DNA from: Sterolibacterium sp964500605
GTDB lineage: Bacteria; Pseudomonadota; Gammaproteobacteria; Burkholderiales; Rhodocyclaceae
Reading direction: 5' to 3'
Assembly: GCA_964500605.1 (NCBI GenBank)
Contig: CAZCOS010000001.1
Location: 108,562 to 172,561 of the forward strand
DNA length: 64,000 bases
A model generated the notes under the pieces. It had not been told where the DNA came from, did not search any database, and saw nothing but the letters and a program-made list of their open reading frames with translations. The translations under genes and the position numbers were made by a program. This document shows, one piece after another, positions 17,370 to 26,668 of this stretch (position 1 is its first letter; every line of letters starts with the position of its first letter).

Positions 17370-20300
17370 GAGGAAGCATCCAGATTCAGAGGTGCAGTCT
17401 TTGCGTTCGCACCACATGCCGCGCGAGATTGTCGATGACGCAGGAAATGCAGACGGCACCGGTCCAGCGCAAGATAGACCACCGGCGTCGTGTAGAGGGT
17501 AAGCAACTGGCTGAGAATCAGCCCGCCCACGATGCTGATCCCGAGGGGACGACGGAATTCCGCGCCCTCCGAAAAGCCGACCGCCAGCGGAATCGCGCCG
17601 AACAGCGCGGCCAGCGTGGTCATCATGATGGGACGAAAGCGCAGCAGACAAGCCTTCCGAATGGCGGCTTCCGGACTCAGTCCCTCGTGCCGCTGCGCGT
17701 CCAGGGCAAAGTCGATCATCATAATGGCATTCTTCTTCACGATACCGATCAAGAGAATGACCCCAATCAGGGCGATGACGGAAAACTCCGTCCGGAACAG
17801 CAGCAAGGCGAGAATGGCGCCGACACCCGCTGAAGGGAGGGTGGAAAGGATGGTCAGCGGATGAAGAAGACTTTCGTAGAGAATGCCCAGCACCAGATAG
17901 ACCGTGACCAGTGCAGCCAGGATCAAGAGGGGCTGGTTGCGCAGCGAGTCCTGAAAACCTTTTGCCGTCCCCTGAAAGCTGCCTTGCACCGTGGTCGGCA
18001 CGCCCAGCGTCAGCAGGGCTTCGTCGATGGCGCGGGTCGCTTCGGAAAGCGAAACCCCTTCGGGCAAATTGAAGGAAATGGTCGAGGCTGCAAACTGCCC
18101 TTGATGATTGACCGCCAGCGGTGTCGCAGTCGGTTCCCAGCGCGCCAGTGCGGACAAGGGAAGGGTGACGGTCTGCCCTCGGGCATCGACGGTCGTCAGG
18201 CGGATATCCTTCAGGCTCTGCGGGTCCTGCCAGTAGCGTGGTGCAGCCTCCATGACGACGCGGTACTGGTTGAGCGGGTTGTAAATGGTCGACACCAGTC
18301 TTTGCCCGAACAGATTGTTGAGGGTGGTGTCGATGGCCTTGATGGAAATGCCTAGCCGGGCAGCGGCATCACGGTCGATGATGAGCGTGGTCTGCTGACC
18401 TTTATCCTGCTGGTCGGTATTCACGTCCATCAATTGCGGCAGACGGCTCATGGCCTGCCGCACACGCGGTTCCCATTGGCGTAGTTCCTCGATGCTGTCC
18501 GCCTGCAGCGTGTATTGAAACTGGGCATTGCCGGGACGGCCGCCAATGCGGACATCCTGCTGGGGCTGGAGAAAGAGATTGGCCCCGGGTTCACGCGCCA
18601 GCCGAGGACGAAGACGGGCGATGACTTCGTCCGAAGAAACCTTGCGTTCGGCCAGCGGTTTCAGGGAAACAAACATCATCCCGCCGTTGCGCTGCCCCCC
18701 GCCAGTAAAGGCCACAACGTTGTCGACTGCCGGATCACTGCGAACGATGTCGACATAATTCTTCAGCTTTTCCTGCATGGCCTGAAAGGAAATACTCTGA
18801 TCTGCCTGGATGCCTCCCATCAGTCGCCCGACATCCTGCTGAGGGAAAAAACCCTTCGGCACGATGGCGTAAAGATAAACATTGAGCCCCACGGTCGCCG
18901 CCAGCACCAGCAGCATCAGCCGGTCGTGGCGCAGTGCGCGGTCCAGCGTCCGGGCATAGGCATTCTGCAAGGCACGAAACAGCCTTTCAAAGACGGCAAA
19001 GAACCCTCGTTGCTGACCCGCATGATCCGCCGCCACGGGTCGAAGCAGCCGGGCACACATCATGGGCGTGACCGTGACGGAAAGCAGCAGGGAAATGAGG
19101 ATGGACACGGAAAGCGTCGCCGCAAACTCCCGGAACAGCCTTCCTACGATGCCGCCCATCATGAGGATGGGGATGAAAACGGCAATGAGCGAAAGACTCA
19201 TGGAAAGCACGGTAAATCCTACCTCACGCGCGCCACGCAAGGCGGCAGCCATGGGTGAGAGACCGTCTTCGATGTGACGCGCGATGTTTTCCACAACCAC
19301 GACAGCATCGTCGACGACAAAGCCGGTGGCGATGACGAGGGCCATCATCGAAAGGGTGTTGAGGCTGTAATTCAGCAGATACATGGCTGCGAATGTGCCG
19401 ATCAGCGAAACCGGCACAACCACACTGGGAATCAGTGCCGCACGGAAATTGCGCAGAAAGACCAGTACGACCAGCACGACGAGGATCACCGCGATGAACA
19501 GCGTTCGCTCGACTTCCGCCAGCGCAGCGCGGATGGTTGGCGTTCGGTCCATCGTGATGTTCAGCGACATTCCACCCGGAATCGCGGCGCGCAAGGTCGG
19601 CATCAGGGCGCGCACCCGGTCAACCGTGGCAACGATGTTCGCCCCGGGTTGCCGGTTGATGATGAGCATGACCGCAGGCTGGCCATTGACCAGACCGGCG
19701 TTGCGCACGTCCTGCATCGAATCCCGAACTTCGGCCACATCCTCGATGCGCACGGCCCGCCCCGCATTCCAGCGGATGATTACGGGCCGATAATCCGCCG
19801 CAGTCCGCGCCTGGTCGTTGGCGATGATCTGCCAGTGCCGCTGCCCATCTTCCAGCGCGCCCTTGGGCCGGTTTGCATTGGTGGCGACGATGGCGTTGCG
19901 GACGTCCTCCGGGCTGATGCCCCGCGCATTCAGCGCGGACGGATCCAGCTCGATCCGCACGGCAGGCAGAGATCCACCGCCCACATGCACCTGTCCGATG
20001 CCTTCCACCTGCGCGATCTTCTGCGCCAGGATCGTGGAAGCGGCATCGTACATCTGCGCCCGGCTCAGCGTGTCGGAGGTCAGTGCCATGATCATGATGG
20101 GCGCGTCGGCCGGATTCACCTTCCGATAAGTGGGATTGCCTGTCAAACCACTAGGGAGCAATGGCCGCGCCGCATTGAGCGCAGCCTGCACATCGCGGGC
20201 AGCCCCGTCGATGTCGCGCGAGAGGTCAAACTGCAGGATGATGCGGGTGCTGCCCTGACTACTGGTGGAAGTGATTTCCGTCACGCCGGCAATCGAACCC

Positions 20301-20512
20301 AAAGCCCTTTCCAGCGGCGTCGCCACCGTGGTCGCCATCGTGTCCGGACTGGCCCCGGCGAGCGAAGCCTGGACAGAGATCGTCGGGAAATCGACCTGCG
20401 GCAAAGGTGAAATGGGCAAAAGCCGGAAGGCCACCAGACCCAGCAAAGCGATGGCCAGCGTCAGCAACGTGGTTGCCACCGGCCTTGCAATGAAAAGGGC
20501 GGAAGGATTCAT
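17366..20512 (-). CDS. mdtC: RND efflux transporter, MdtC/MuxC type
   Basis: Inner-membrane proton-driven RND pump of 1048 residues, full-length for the HAE1 family. The N-terminus (NPSALFIARPVATTLLTLAI) and the large periplasmic loops between TM1/TM2 and TM7/TM8 fit MdtC/MuxC. FVVDDAVVVVENIARH, the conserved TM4-region motif with the proton-relay Asp pair, is at about residues 400-415. In the family MdtB and MdtC form a heteromultimer; the adjacent paralogue supports this. The start overlaps the upstream RND stop by 4 bases, and its stop overlaps the lipoprotein start by 4. Substrate range cannot be read from sequence. Confidence 0.93.
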   Translation of the reverse strand: MNPSALFIARPVATTLLTLAIALLGLVAFRLLPISPLPQVDFPTISVQASLAGASPDTMATTVATPLERALGSIAGVTEITSTSSQGSTRIILQFDLSRDIDGAARDVQAALNAARPLLPSGLTGNPTYRKVNPADAPIMIMALTSDTLSRAQMYDAASTILAQKIAQVEGIGQVHVGGGSLPAVRIELDPSALNARGISPEDVRNAIVATNANRPKGALEDGQRHWQIIANDQARTAADYRPVIIRWNAGRAVRIEDVAEVRDSMQDVRNAGLVNGQPAVMLIINRQPGANIVATVDRVRALMPTLRAAIPGGMSLNITMDRTPTIRAALAEVERTLFIAVILVVLVVLVFLRNFRAALIPSVVVPVSLIGTFAAMYLLNYSLNTLSMMALVIATGFVVDDAVVVVENIARHIEDGLSPMAAALRGAREVGFTVLSMSLSLIAVFIPILMMGGIVGRLFREFAATLSVSILISLLLSVTVTPMMCARLLRPVAADHAGQQRGFFAVFERLFRALQNAYARTLDRALRHDRLMLLVLAATVGLNVYLYAIVPKGFFPQQDVGRLMGGIQADQSISFQAMQEKLKNYVDIVRSDPAVDNVVAFTGGGQRNGGMMFVSLKPLAERKVSSDEVIARLRPRLAREPGANLFLQPQQDVRIGGRPGNAQFQYTLQADSIEELRQWEPRVRQAMSRLPQLMDVNTDQQDKGQQTTLIIDRDAAARLGISIKAIDTTLNNLFGQRLVSTIYNPLNQYRVVMEAAPRYWQDPQSLKDIRLTTVDARGQTVTLPLSALARWEPTATPLAVNHQGQFAASTISFNLPEGVSLSEATRAIDEALLTLGVPTTVQGSFQGTAKGFQDSLRNQPLLILAALVTVYLVLGILYESLLHPLTILSTLPSAGVGAILALLLFRTEFSVIALIGVILLIGIVKKNAIMMIDFALDAQRHEGLSPEAAIRKACLLRFRPIMMTTLAALFGAIPLAVGFSEGAEFRRPLGISIVGGLILSQLLTLYTTPVVYLALDRCRLHFLRHRQSRAACGANAKTAPLNLDASS

Positions 20513-23500
20513 GAGGCCACCGTGCCGTGTGCCTGCTTCAATGGGTCTGGAGGGCTTGGGGGATTTGTTGGATTGGTTGGACTTATCCGGTTTTTCCCGC
20601 TCAGGCGATCAAAGGCAAGATAGATCACGGGGGTGGTGAAAAGGGTGAGCACCTGGCTCACCAGCAGGCCACCCACCATGGTAAGCCCCAGGGGATGTCG
20701 CAATTCCGAACCCACACCATTGCCCAGCATCAAAGGAAGCGCGCCCAGCAAGGCGGCGAGCGTGGTCATGAGAATAGGGCGAAATCGCAACAGACAGGCT
20801 TCGTAAATGGCCTCACGCGGCGACTTGCCTTCTTCACGTTCGGCTTGCAGGGCGAAATCCACCATCATGATTGCGTTTTTCTTGACGATGCCGATCAGGA
20901 GGATGATGCCGATCACGGCAATCATGCCCAGATCCTTGCCGGAGAGCATCAGGGCCAGCAAGGCACCGATGGCCGCGGAAGGCAGGGTGGAGAGGATGGT
21001 CACAGGGTGGATGAAACTTTCGTAGAGCACACCCAGCACGATGTACATGGTCACGACCGCGGCAAGAATCAACAACAGCGTGTTGGTCAGCGAGGCTTGA
21101 TAAGCCCTGGCCGCCCCCTGAAAAGCGGCCTCCAGACTGGCAGGAGGGGCAAGTTCGGCCATGGCCTCATGGATGGCTTCCACCGCCTCACCCAGCGAAA
21201 CCCCCGGTGCGAGATTGAAGGAAAGGGTCGAGGCTGGAAACTGCCCGAGATGGTGAATCGCCAGCGGTGCGGATTGCTCACGGATGCGAGCCACCGCCGT
21301 GAGCGGCACACGCGCTCCGCCTGGCGCGATGAGCTGGAAATTTTCCAGGGCCTTCGGCGTATCCCGAAACTCCGGGCGGACTTCCAGCACAACCCGGTAA
21401 AGGCTGGATTGGGTAAACAGTGAGGAAACCAGCCGCTGGCCGAAGGCATTGTAGAGCGCGTTGTCAATCGCAGCGACGGTAATGCCCAGCCGTCCTGCTG
21501 CGGCGCGATCGACATCAATGGCCACTTGCAAACCGTTGTCCTGTGCATCGCTGGCCACATCACGCAACTGGGGCAGCCTTGAAAACCGCTCGACCAGTCG
21601 CGGCACCCACTGGGCCAGTTCGGCTGCATCGGCATCTTGCACACTGAACTGGAACTGGGTACGGCTGACCCGGTCTTCGATGGTCAGGTCTTGAACGGGC
21701 TGGAGATAAACGCGCACGCCTTCCAGTGCATCCAGGCTTTCCTGCAAACGGAGAAGGATGCGCTGAACATCGTGGGTTCGCTGCGCCTTGGGCTTCAGAT
21801 TCACCAGCATCCGGCCACTGTTGAGCGTGGCATTCGCCCCGTCGACCCCGATGAAGGAGGAAAGACTTTCCACCGCGGGGTCTTCAAGAATGACATCCGC
21901 CACGGCCTGCTGACGTTCTCCCATGGCGGCAAAAGAGCTGGTCTGTGCGGTTTCCGTCATGACCTGGATGACGCCGGTGTCCTGGACCGGAAAGAAGCCC
22001 TTGGGGATGAACAGATAGAGCAAAACCGTCAGGGCCAGCGTGCCCACGGCCACCCAAAGCGTCAGCTTCTGGTGTTCGAGCACCCATTTGAGCCACACAC
22101 CATACTGGGCAATGATCCGATCGAAGCCTCGGGCCGTTAAACGCTGGAAGCGACCCTGACGTTCTTCCGGAATGTGACGCAGCAGCTTGGCGCACATCAT
22201 GGGCGTGAGGGTCAGCGAAACCACGGCGGAAATGAGGATGGCCACGGCCAGGGTGATGGCAAATTCACGGAACAGCCGACCGACGACATCCCCCATGAAG
22301 AGCAGCGGAATCAGTACCGCCACCAGCGAAAGCGTCAGAGAAAGAATGGTGAAGCCGATCTGCCGGCTGCCCTTGAGAGCGGCATCCAGCGGAGCTTCCC
22401 CGGCCTCGATGTAGCGGGCAACATTCTCGATCATGACGATGGCGTCATCGACCACGAAGCCTGTGGCAATGGTCAAGGCCATTAGCGTCAGATTGTTGAT
22501 CGAAAAACCGGAAAGGATCATCACGCCGAATGTCCCCACCAGCGATAGCGGCACGGCAACCGCAGGAATGAGTGTGGCCGGAAGATTGCGCAGAAAGACG
22601 AAAATCACCGCCACCACCAGCGCGATGGCCAGCATCAATTCAAACTGAACATCCCGAACCGAGGCGCGTATGGTCGTGGTGCGGTCCGTTAGCAGCTTCA
22701 CTTCAACCGAGGCGGGCAGGGTGGCCGCAAGTTTCGGCAACAGGGCCTTGATGCCATCGACCGTCTGGATGACATTAGCCCCTGGCTGCCGCTGGATGTT
22801 GAGGAGAATGGCCGGTGTCCTGTTCGCCCAGGCCGCCAGACGTTCGTTTTCTGCACCATCGATGACTTGCGCCACATCCTGAAGGCGGATCGGGGCACCA
22901 TTTTTCCAGGCGATGACGAGCTGCCGGTATTCCTCCGACGACTTGAGCTGATCATTGGCATCCAGCGTCGAAGCCCGAAGCGGGCCATCGAAGCTGCCCT
23001 TGGGCATATTGACATTGGCATTTCCAATGGCGGTACGCAAATCATCAAGATTCAGCCCACGGGCTGCCAGAGCGGAAGGATCGGCCTGAATCCGAACGGC
23101 TGGCCGCTGACCGCCAGCAAGGCTGACCAGCCCCACCCCCGGCAGTTGCGAAAGTTTCTGGGCAAGCCGCGTATCCACCAGGTCCTGAACCCGTGGCAGG
23201 GGCAGGGTGGAAGAAGTGATCGCCAGCGTCACAATGGGGGCATCGGCTGGATTCACCTTGCTGTAGATCGGCGGCATGGGCAGATCATTGGGTAAAAAAG
23301 TGCTGGCGGCATTGATGGCGGCCTGCACTTCCTGTTCTGCCGAATCCAGAGGGAGCGACAAGGCAAATTGCAGGGTGATGACCGAAGCTCCGCCTGAACT
23401 CGACGAGGACATCTGGTTGAGCCCCGGCATCTGGCCGAACTGCCGCTCCAGCGGTGCCGTGATGGAGGAGGTCATGACCTCAGGACTTGCGCCAGGGTAA

Positions 23501-23649
23501 AGCGTGGTCACTTGAATGGTCGGGTAATCCACTTCCGGCAAGGCCGAAACCGGCAGCAACCGCCACGCCACCAGACCGGAAAGCAGCACGGCCACCATCA
23601 GCAGCGAGGTCGCTACCGGGCGGAGGATGAACAAACGGGAAAGATTCAT
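20509..23649 (-). CDS. mdtB: RND efflux transporter, MdtB/MuxB type
   Basis: RND pump subunit of 1046 residues, paralogous to the next gene. The N-terminus NLSRLFILRPVATSLLMVAV and the proton-relay motif FVVDDAIVMIENVARY at about 400-415 are clear, and twelve transmembrane helices can be placed. Its position directly after the membrane fusion protein and before the MdtC-like gene matches the mdtABC/muxABC layout. The last 20 residues are a Pro/Thr/Ser-rich tail (NPTNPPSPPDPLKQ). Both ends share ATGA overlaps with neighbours, so subunit production is probably coupled. Confidence 0.93.
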   Translation of the reverse strand: MNLSRLFILRPVATSLLMVAVLLSGLVAWRLLPVSALPEVDYPTIQVTTLYPGASPEVMTSSITAPLERQFGQMPGLNQMSSSSSGGASVITLQFALSLPLDSAEQEVQAAINAASTFLPNDLPMPPIYSKVNPADAPIVTLAITSSTLPLPRVQDLVDTRLAQKLSQLPGVGLVSLAGGQRPAVRIQADPSALAARGLNLDDLRTAIGNANVNMPKGSFDGPLRASTLDANDQLKSSEEYRQLVIAWKNGAPIRLQDVAQVIDGAENERLAAWANRTPAILLNIQRQPGANVIQTVDGIKALLPKLAATLPASVEVKLLTDRTTTIRASVRDVQFELMLAIALVVAVIFVFLRNLPATLIPAVAVPLSLVGTFGVMILSGFSINNLTLMALTIATGFVVDDAIVMIENVARYIEAGEAPLDAALKGSRQIGFTILSLTLSLVAVLIPLLFMGDVVGRLFREFAITLAVAILISAVVSLTLTPMMCAKLLRHIPEERQGRFQRLTARGFDRIIAQYGVWLKWVLEHQKLTLWVAVGTLALTVLLYLFIPKGFFPVQDTGVIQVMTETAQTSSFAAMGERQQAVADVILEDPAVESLSSFIGVDGANATLNSGRMLVNLKPKAQRTHDVQRILLRLQESLDALEGVRVYLQPVQDLTIEDRVSRTQFQFSVQDADAAELAQWVPRLVERFSRLPQLRDVASDAQDNGLQVAIDVDRAAAGRLGITVAAIDNALYNAFGQRLVSSLFTQSSLYRVVLEVRPEFRDTPKALENFQLIAPGGARVPLTAVARIREQSAPLAIHHLGQFPASTLSFNLAPGVSLGEAVEAIHEAMAELAPPASLEAAFQGAARAYQASLTNTLLLILAAVVTMYIVLGVLYESFIHPVTILSTLPSAAIGALLALMLSGKDLGMIAVIGIILLIGIVKKNAIMMVDFALQAEREEGKSPREAIYEACLLRFRPILMTTLAALLGALPLMLGNGVGSELRHPLGLTMVGGLLVSQVLTLFTTPVIYLAFDRLSGKNRISPTNPTNPPSPPDPLKQAHGTVAS

Positions 23650-24962
23650 TTTTTCAGGGAGTCAGGGTGCGCGCTGGACCGAACCCCCGAGGTTTTTCCT
23701 TCACGCAGGTTCCCACCTGCATTCGCAGGGGCGGGGACCGATTTTTTACCGGCTCCCGGCAGGCTGATCACAACCTTCGCCCCCTCCTTGAGCTTGTCGA
23801 GCCCGTCAATCACCACGCGCTCACCTTCCTTCAATCCTTCCTCCACCACCACCTTGTCCCCGCTGACCGGCCCCAGGCGGACCGCACGCTGGCTCACTTT
23901 TTCCCCCACCCCGACCACCATTACAAAACTTTCTTTCCCACCGCGCTGGATCGCTGCCGTGGGTACCAGCAAAACCCCCTCCAGCCGGTCTTCCTGAAGA
24001 CGGACATTCACAGATTGATTGGGAAAAAGAACCTCCTGTTCATTGGGAAATTCTGCTTTCAGCTTGACCGTGCCAGTGCTGGAATCCACCTGATTGTCGA
24101 TGCTGATCAGCTTTCCGGTGGCCAGGACCGGTCTGCCAGGCTGATCGAAAACTTCGACGCGCAGCGGCTTGCCCGCGCGCCGCGCCGCCAGCACCTTCGC
24201 CAGCTTTTCCGTGGGAATGGCAAAGACAAGCTGCACCGGTTTCGTTCGAGTCAAAACGACAATCCCGTTCGCATCACCGGGCTGGACGATGTTGCCGACA
24301 TCAACCTGACGCAGCCCTACCCGCCCTTCGAAAGGCGCGCGAACCGTTGCAAATTCGAGCTGCAGCCGCGCTGCATCCACCAGTCCGTGATCATTGCGGA
24401 TCACGCCTTCATACTGGCGCACCAGAGCCTTCTGGGCATCAAGCTGCTGCCGGGCAATGGCATCTTGCTGCTGCAAGGTCTGATAGCGTTCCAGATCAAG
24501 CCGGGCATTCGCAAGCTGAGCCTCATCACGGGCCAATTGCCCGGAAGCCTGTTCGAGCTGGGCCTGAAAAGGACGCGGATCGATCCGGGCCAGCACTTCA
24601 CCCGCCCTGACCATTTGCCCTTCGTGAAAATCGACCCCCACAAGCTGCCCCGTGACCCGCGCCCGAACCGTGGCCGTGTGACTGGCCATCACCGTACCCA
24701 GTGCAGGCAGGGTCACATCGACATCCCCCCGGACAACCGCAGCCACCTGTACCGGCATCGGGCGATCGCCCCAACCCTTACCCCCGCCCGGATGAGCGGG
24801 ATGGGTGGAATGGGTAGGGGATGAAGATGAAGATGAAGATGACAAACGCGGCGCATCTCCCTCCCCTCCGGTATGTGAGCCGTACCAATAAGCCACACCT
24901 GATGCCACGACGACGGCCAAAGCCAGTAACAGCCACCGCCCACGATTTCTGGATGATTCCAT
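23646..24962 (-). CDS. mdtA: RND membrane fusion protein, MdtA/MuxA type
   Basis: Periplasmic adaptor (438 residues) of the HlyD/MdtA family. An N-terminal hydrophobic anchor (about 10-27) is followed by a Ser-run linker, a lipoyl half-motif, a coiled-coil hairpin near 130-190 (rich in Gln, Leu and Ala), a second lipoyl half and beta-barrel domains. The start at 24962 is supported by TTTGGAG six bases upstream; the longer frame to 24995 has no such signal. The linker contains a run of eight Ser residues encoded by a hexanucleotide repeat (listed separately). It is the first gene of the four-gene efflux operon. Confidence 0.92.
   Translation of the reverse strand: MESSRNRGRWLLLALAVVVASGVAYWYGSHTGGEGDAPRLSSSSSSSSPTHSTHPAHPGGGKGWGDRPMPVQVAAVVRGDVDVTLPALGTVMASHTATVRARVTGQLVGVDFHEGQMVRAGEVLARIDPRPFQAQLEQASGQLARDEAQLANARLDLERYQTLQQQDAIARQQLDAQKALVRQYEGVIRNDHGLVDAARLQLEFATVRAPFEGRVGLRQVDVGNIVQPGDANGIVVLTRTKPVQLVFAIPTEKLAKVLAARRAGKPLRVEVFDQPGRPVLATGKLISIDNQVDSSTGTVKLKAEFPNEQEVLFPNQSVNVRLQEDRLEGVLLVPTAAIQRGGKESFVMVVGVGEKVSQRAVRLGPVSGDKVVVEEGLKEGERVVIDGLDKLKEGAKVVISLPGAGKKSVPAPANAGGNLREGKTSGVRSSAHPDSLKK
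24820..24842. repeat. Hexanucleotide repeat in the mdtA coding sequence
   Basis: GATGAA occurs three times in tandem plus a partial fourth unit. On the minus strand it encodes part of the Ser run in the linker just after the membrane anchor of the fusion protein. Because the unit is six bases, length changes would keep frame and only alter linker length by two residues per unit. Confidence 0.75.
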
Positions 24963-25346
24963 GCTTGCTCCAAACATTCCGGAGTGACAAGGCAACTCCT
25001 TGTCACGTCACGCTGCGTGTGTGACCCGACCCAACCCAGCCGGTTCCCACGAGGAAGCCGTGAATTATCCCCGATCCCTCCGGCCGCTTCAGAAATACAG
25101 CAAAATTCATTGTTTTTCTGATAATTCAAGCCATTACAGATCATTTCAAAAGCCTTAAATGAAGCCATCCGCTAGAAAACGTCATTTTCAAGAACAAAAA
25201 TCCTTTTACTTTCAAATTCGTACCCGCTCTTTGTAAGAAAAAACCTTACATTAAAAACCGACGTCCGCCGATAGCATGTCTTGACACCTCTGCGCATAAT
25301 CCGCTCGCCTTTCCAACCTATAAGCCGGAAATCAAAGGAGAGCACC
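24963..25346. promoter_or_regulatory. AT-rich divergent region between efflux operon and flhDC
   Basis: About 384 gene-free bases, clearly AT-rich from about 25080 to 25260, between the divergent mdtA and flhD genes. It must hold promoters for both. A 6-base inverted repeat (TGTAAG, 7-base spacer, CTTACA) at 25232-25250 could be an operator. TTGACA at 25281-25286 matches a -35 box, but no -10-like hexamer lies 16-18 bases beyond it, so I do not call a promoter. A TATAAG hexamer at 25319-25324 is too far away. flhDC promoters in related bacteria are heavily regulated, which fits the size of this region. Confidence 0.45.
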
Positions 25347-25664
25347 GTGAAAATGACCGACACTTACAACGATATAAAGGAAGTCAATCTTGCCTACCTC
25401 ATGCTGGCGCAGAGCATGATCCGTGCAGACCGAGAAAGCGCGATCTTTCGGCTGGGCATCAGCCAGCAAATCGCCGACATTCTCGATCGTCTGACGCCCG
25501 GGCAAGTGTTGAAGATGGCCAGTGCAGACATGCTACTGTGCAGTTTCCGTTTCGATGACAACCTGCTGCTGAACCTGCTCGCCAACCACGAACGGGAACA
25601 AGGCGTGAGCCGCATCCATGCCGCCATTCTTGCTGCGGGCAAGCCTGTCGAAACCGTAAGCTGA
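25347..25664 (+). CDS. flhD: Flagellar master regulator subunit FlhD
   Basis: FlhD (105 residues from this start) forms the FlhD4C2 complex that activates class II flagellar genes. The conserved segment IKEVNLAYLMLAQSMIRADRESA begins near residue 9, with the typical helical, dimer-forming core and DILDRLTPGQVLKMA. The start is the GTG at 25347 with AAAGGAGAG upstream at good spacing; the ATG two codons later (25353) is an alternative. An upstream in-frame TTG at 25281 lacks a ribosome binding site and family similarity. flhC follows after 178 bases. No other flagellar genes are in the window. Confidence 0.95.
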   Translation: MKMTDTYNDIKEVNLAYLMLAQSMIRADRESAIFRLGISQQIADILDRLTPGQVLKMASADMLLCSFRFDDNLLLNLLANHEREQGVSRIHAAILAAGKPVETVS

Positions 25665-25822
25665 CCCAGGCACGATGCCGCACGCCCAGACAAGCTTTTC
25701 ATCCGGACAAGCCCTCGTTTCCTTCCCTCCGGCCCGGAGCGGAAGGCGAGCCCCGTTTACGTCCGGAACAGCCTGTCGCGCGCCCTTTCTCCTTTCCATG
25801 GCGCGGCTCTCTTCACTCTTCC

Positions 25823-25840
25823 CCTCATGAGGAACCCCTC
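25823..25840 (+). promoter_or_regulatory. Structured flhC ribosome-binding region
   Basis: The flhC ATG at 25843 is preceded by CCTCATGAGG (25823-25832, a perfect palindrome) and then AACCCCTC. The GAGG core of the Shine-Dalgarno sequence (25829-25832) can pair with CCTC on its 3' side (25837-25840, 4-base loop). This could damp flhC translation, but the stem is short and I give it low confidence. Confidence 0.25.
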
Positions 25841-25842
25841 CG

Positions 25843-26406
25843 ATGCGTAACAAATCCGTCATCTCCGAAGCGAGAGATATCGGCCTGGCCGTGGAGCTCA
25901 TCCGCCTGGGCGCGCGACTGCAACTACTCGAAACCGAAACCCAGCTCAGCCGCGAACGATTGATTCGCCTCTACAAGGAAGTACGAGGCGAGTCGCCCCC
26001 CAAAGGGCTACTACCCTTCTCCACCGACTGGTTCATGACCTGGCAGCCCAATATGCACGCTTCGCTGTTCATGGCCTATCACAGCTTCTTGCTCAACCAC
26101 ACCGGATTGCGTGGTCTGGACCTGACCATCAAGGCCTACCGGATGTATCTGGAACAAGTCCAGCGCAACGAAATGGAAACCGTCCTCTCGCTCACCCGAG
26201 CCTGGACCATGGTGCGCTATTTCGATGCCAACATGCTCGCGCTCGCCCGCTGCCAGTGCTGCCAGGGCCAATTCGTCGCCCACGCCTACGACCCAAACAA
26301 AGCCTACGTCTGTGGCCTGTGCAACGTCCCCGCCCGTGCAGGCCGCACCCGCCGGAATAGTGAGCGCGCCCTGGCTGGGGCGGACCACACGGCCTTATCG
26401 GCCTGA
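25843..26406 (+). CDS. flhC: Flagellar master regulator subunit FlhC
   Basis: FlhC (187 residues), the DNA-binding partner of FlhD. The family opening SEARDIGLAVELIRLGARLQLLE is followed by LSRERLIRLYKEVRGESPPKG, a helix-turn-helix-like part. The zinc site is visible as CQCC near residues 137-140 and CGLC near 157-160; FlhC uses four Cys to bind Zn. The core WFMTWQPNMHASLF is conserved. The C-terminal 25 residues, Arg/Ala-rich, extend beyond the zinc region and are variable in the family. The 178-base gap after flhD is longer than in enterobacteria but no gene lies within it. Confidence 0.96.
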   Translation: MRNKSVISEARDIGLAVELIRLGARLQLLETETQLSRERLIRLYKEVRGESPPKGLLPFSTDWFMTWQPNMHASLFMAYHSFLLNHTGLRGLDLTIKAYRMYLEQVQRNEMETVLSLTRAWTMVRYFDANMLALARCQCCQGQFVAHAYDPNKAYVCGLCNVPARAGRTRRNSERALAGADHTALSA

Positions 26407-26668
26407 ATCACCCGATTTTTTTGCTGCCTCCCGTCGGGACGAATGAGGATACGCCCTGACGGGGAATGCCGCTCCAGCGCAACGCGCAGGACATCGGTTT
26501 TTGGCTATTGAGTATTGGGCAGCGATTCGCCCTCTTCCTCGTTACGACGCAAAGCCCACAAATAATCCTTTCGCCATCCCCGCGGGAAAATCCTTACCAG
26601 AGTGGGAGTATGATTCGCCAGTCATCTGCCTCTTCACGATGCACAACACTGCCGAAAGGATCGACGTC

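Noticed and set aside
23667..24824. A 385-codon frame antisense to mdtA, and similar long frames antisense to mdtB and mdtC
   Set aside because: They are mirror frames of well-supported efflux genes; composition (many His, Arg, Gln, Gly) is typical of non-coding mirror frames.
25281..25300. TTGACA followed by CATAAT as the flhDC promoter
   Set aside because: The hexamers are only 8 bases apart, and no other -10-like hexamer stands at 16-18 bases. I describe the region without calling a promoter.
26390..26425. GGCC-TTATC-GGCC followed by a T7 run as a terminator after flhC
   Set aside because: The stem is four base pairs and about 12 bases separate it from the T run, so it is not a convincing intrinsic terminator.
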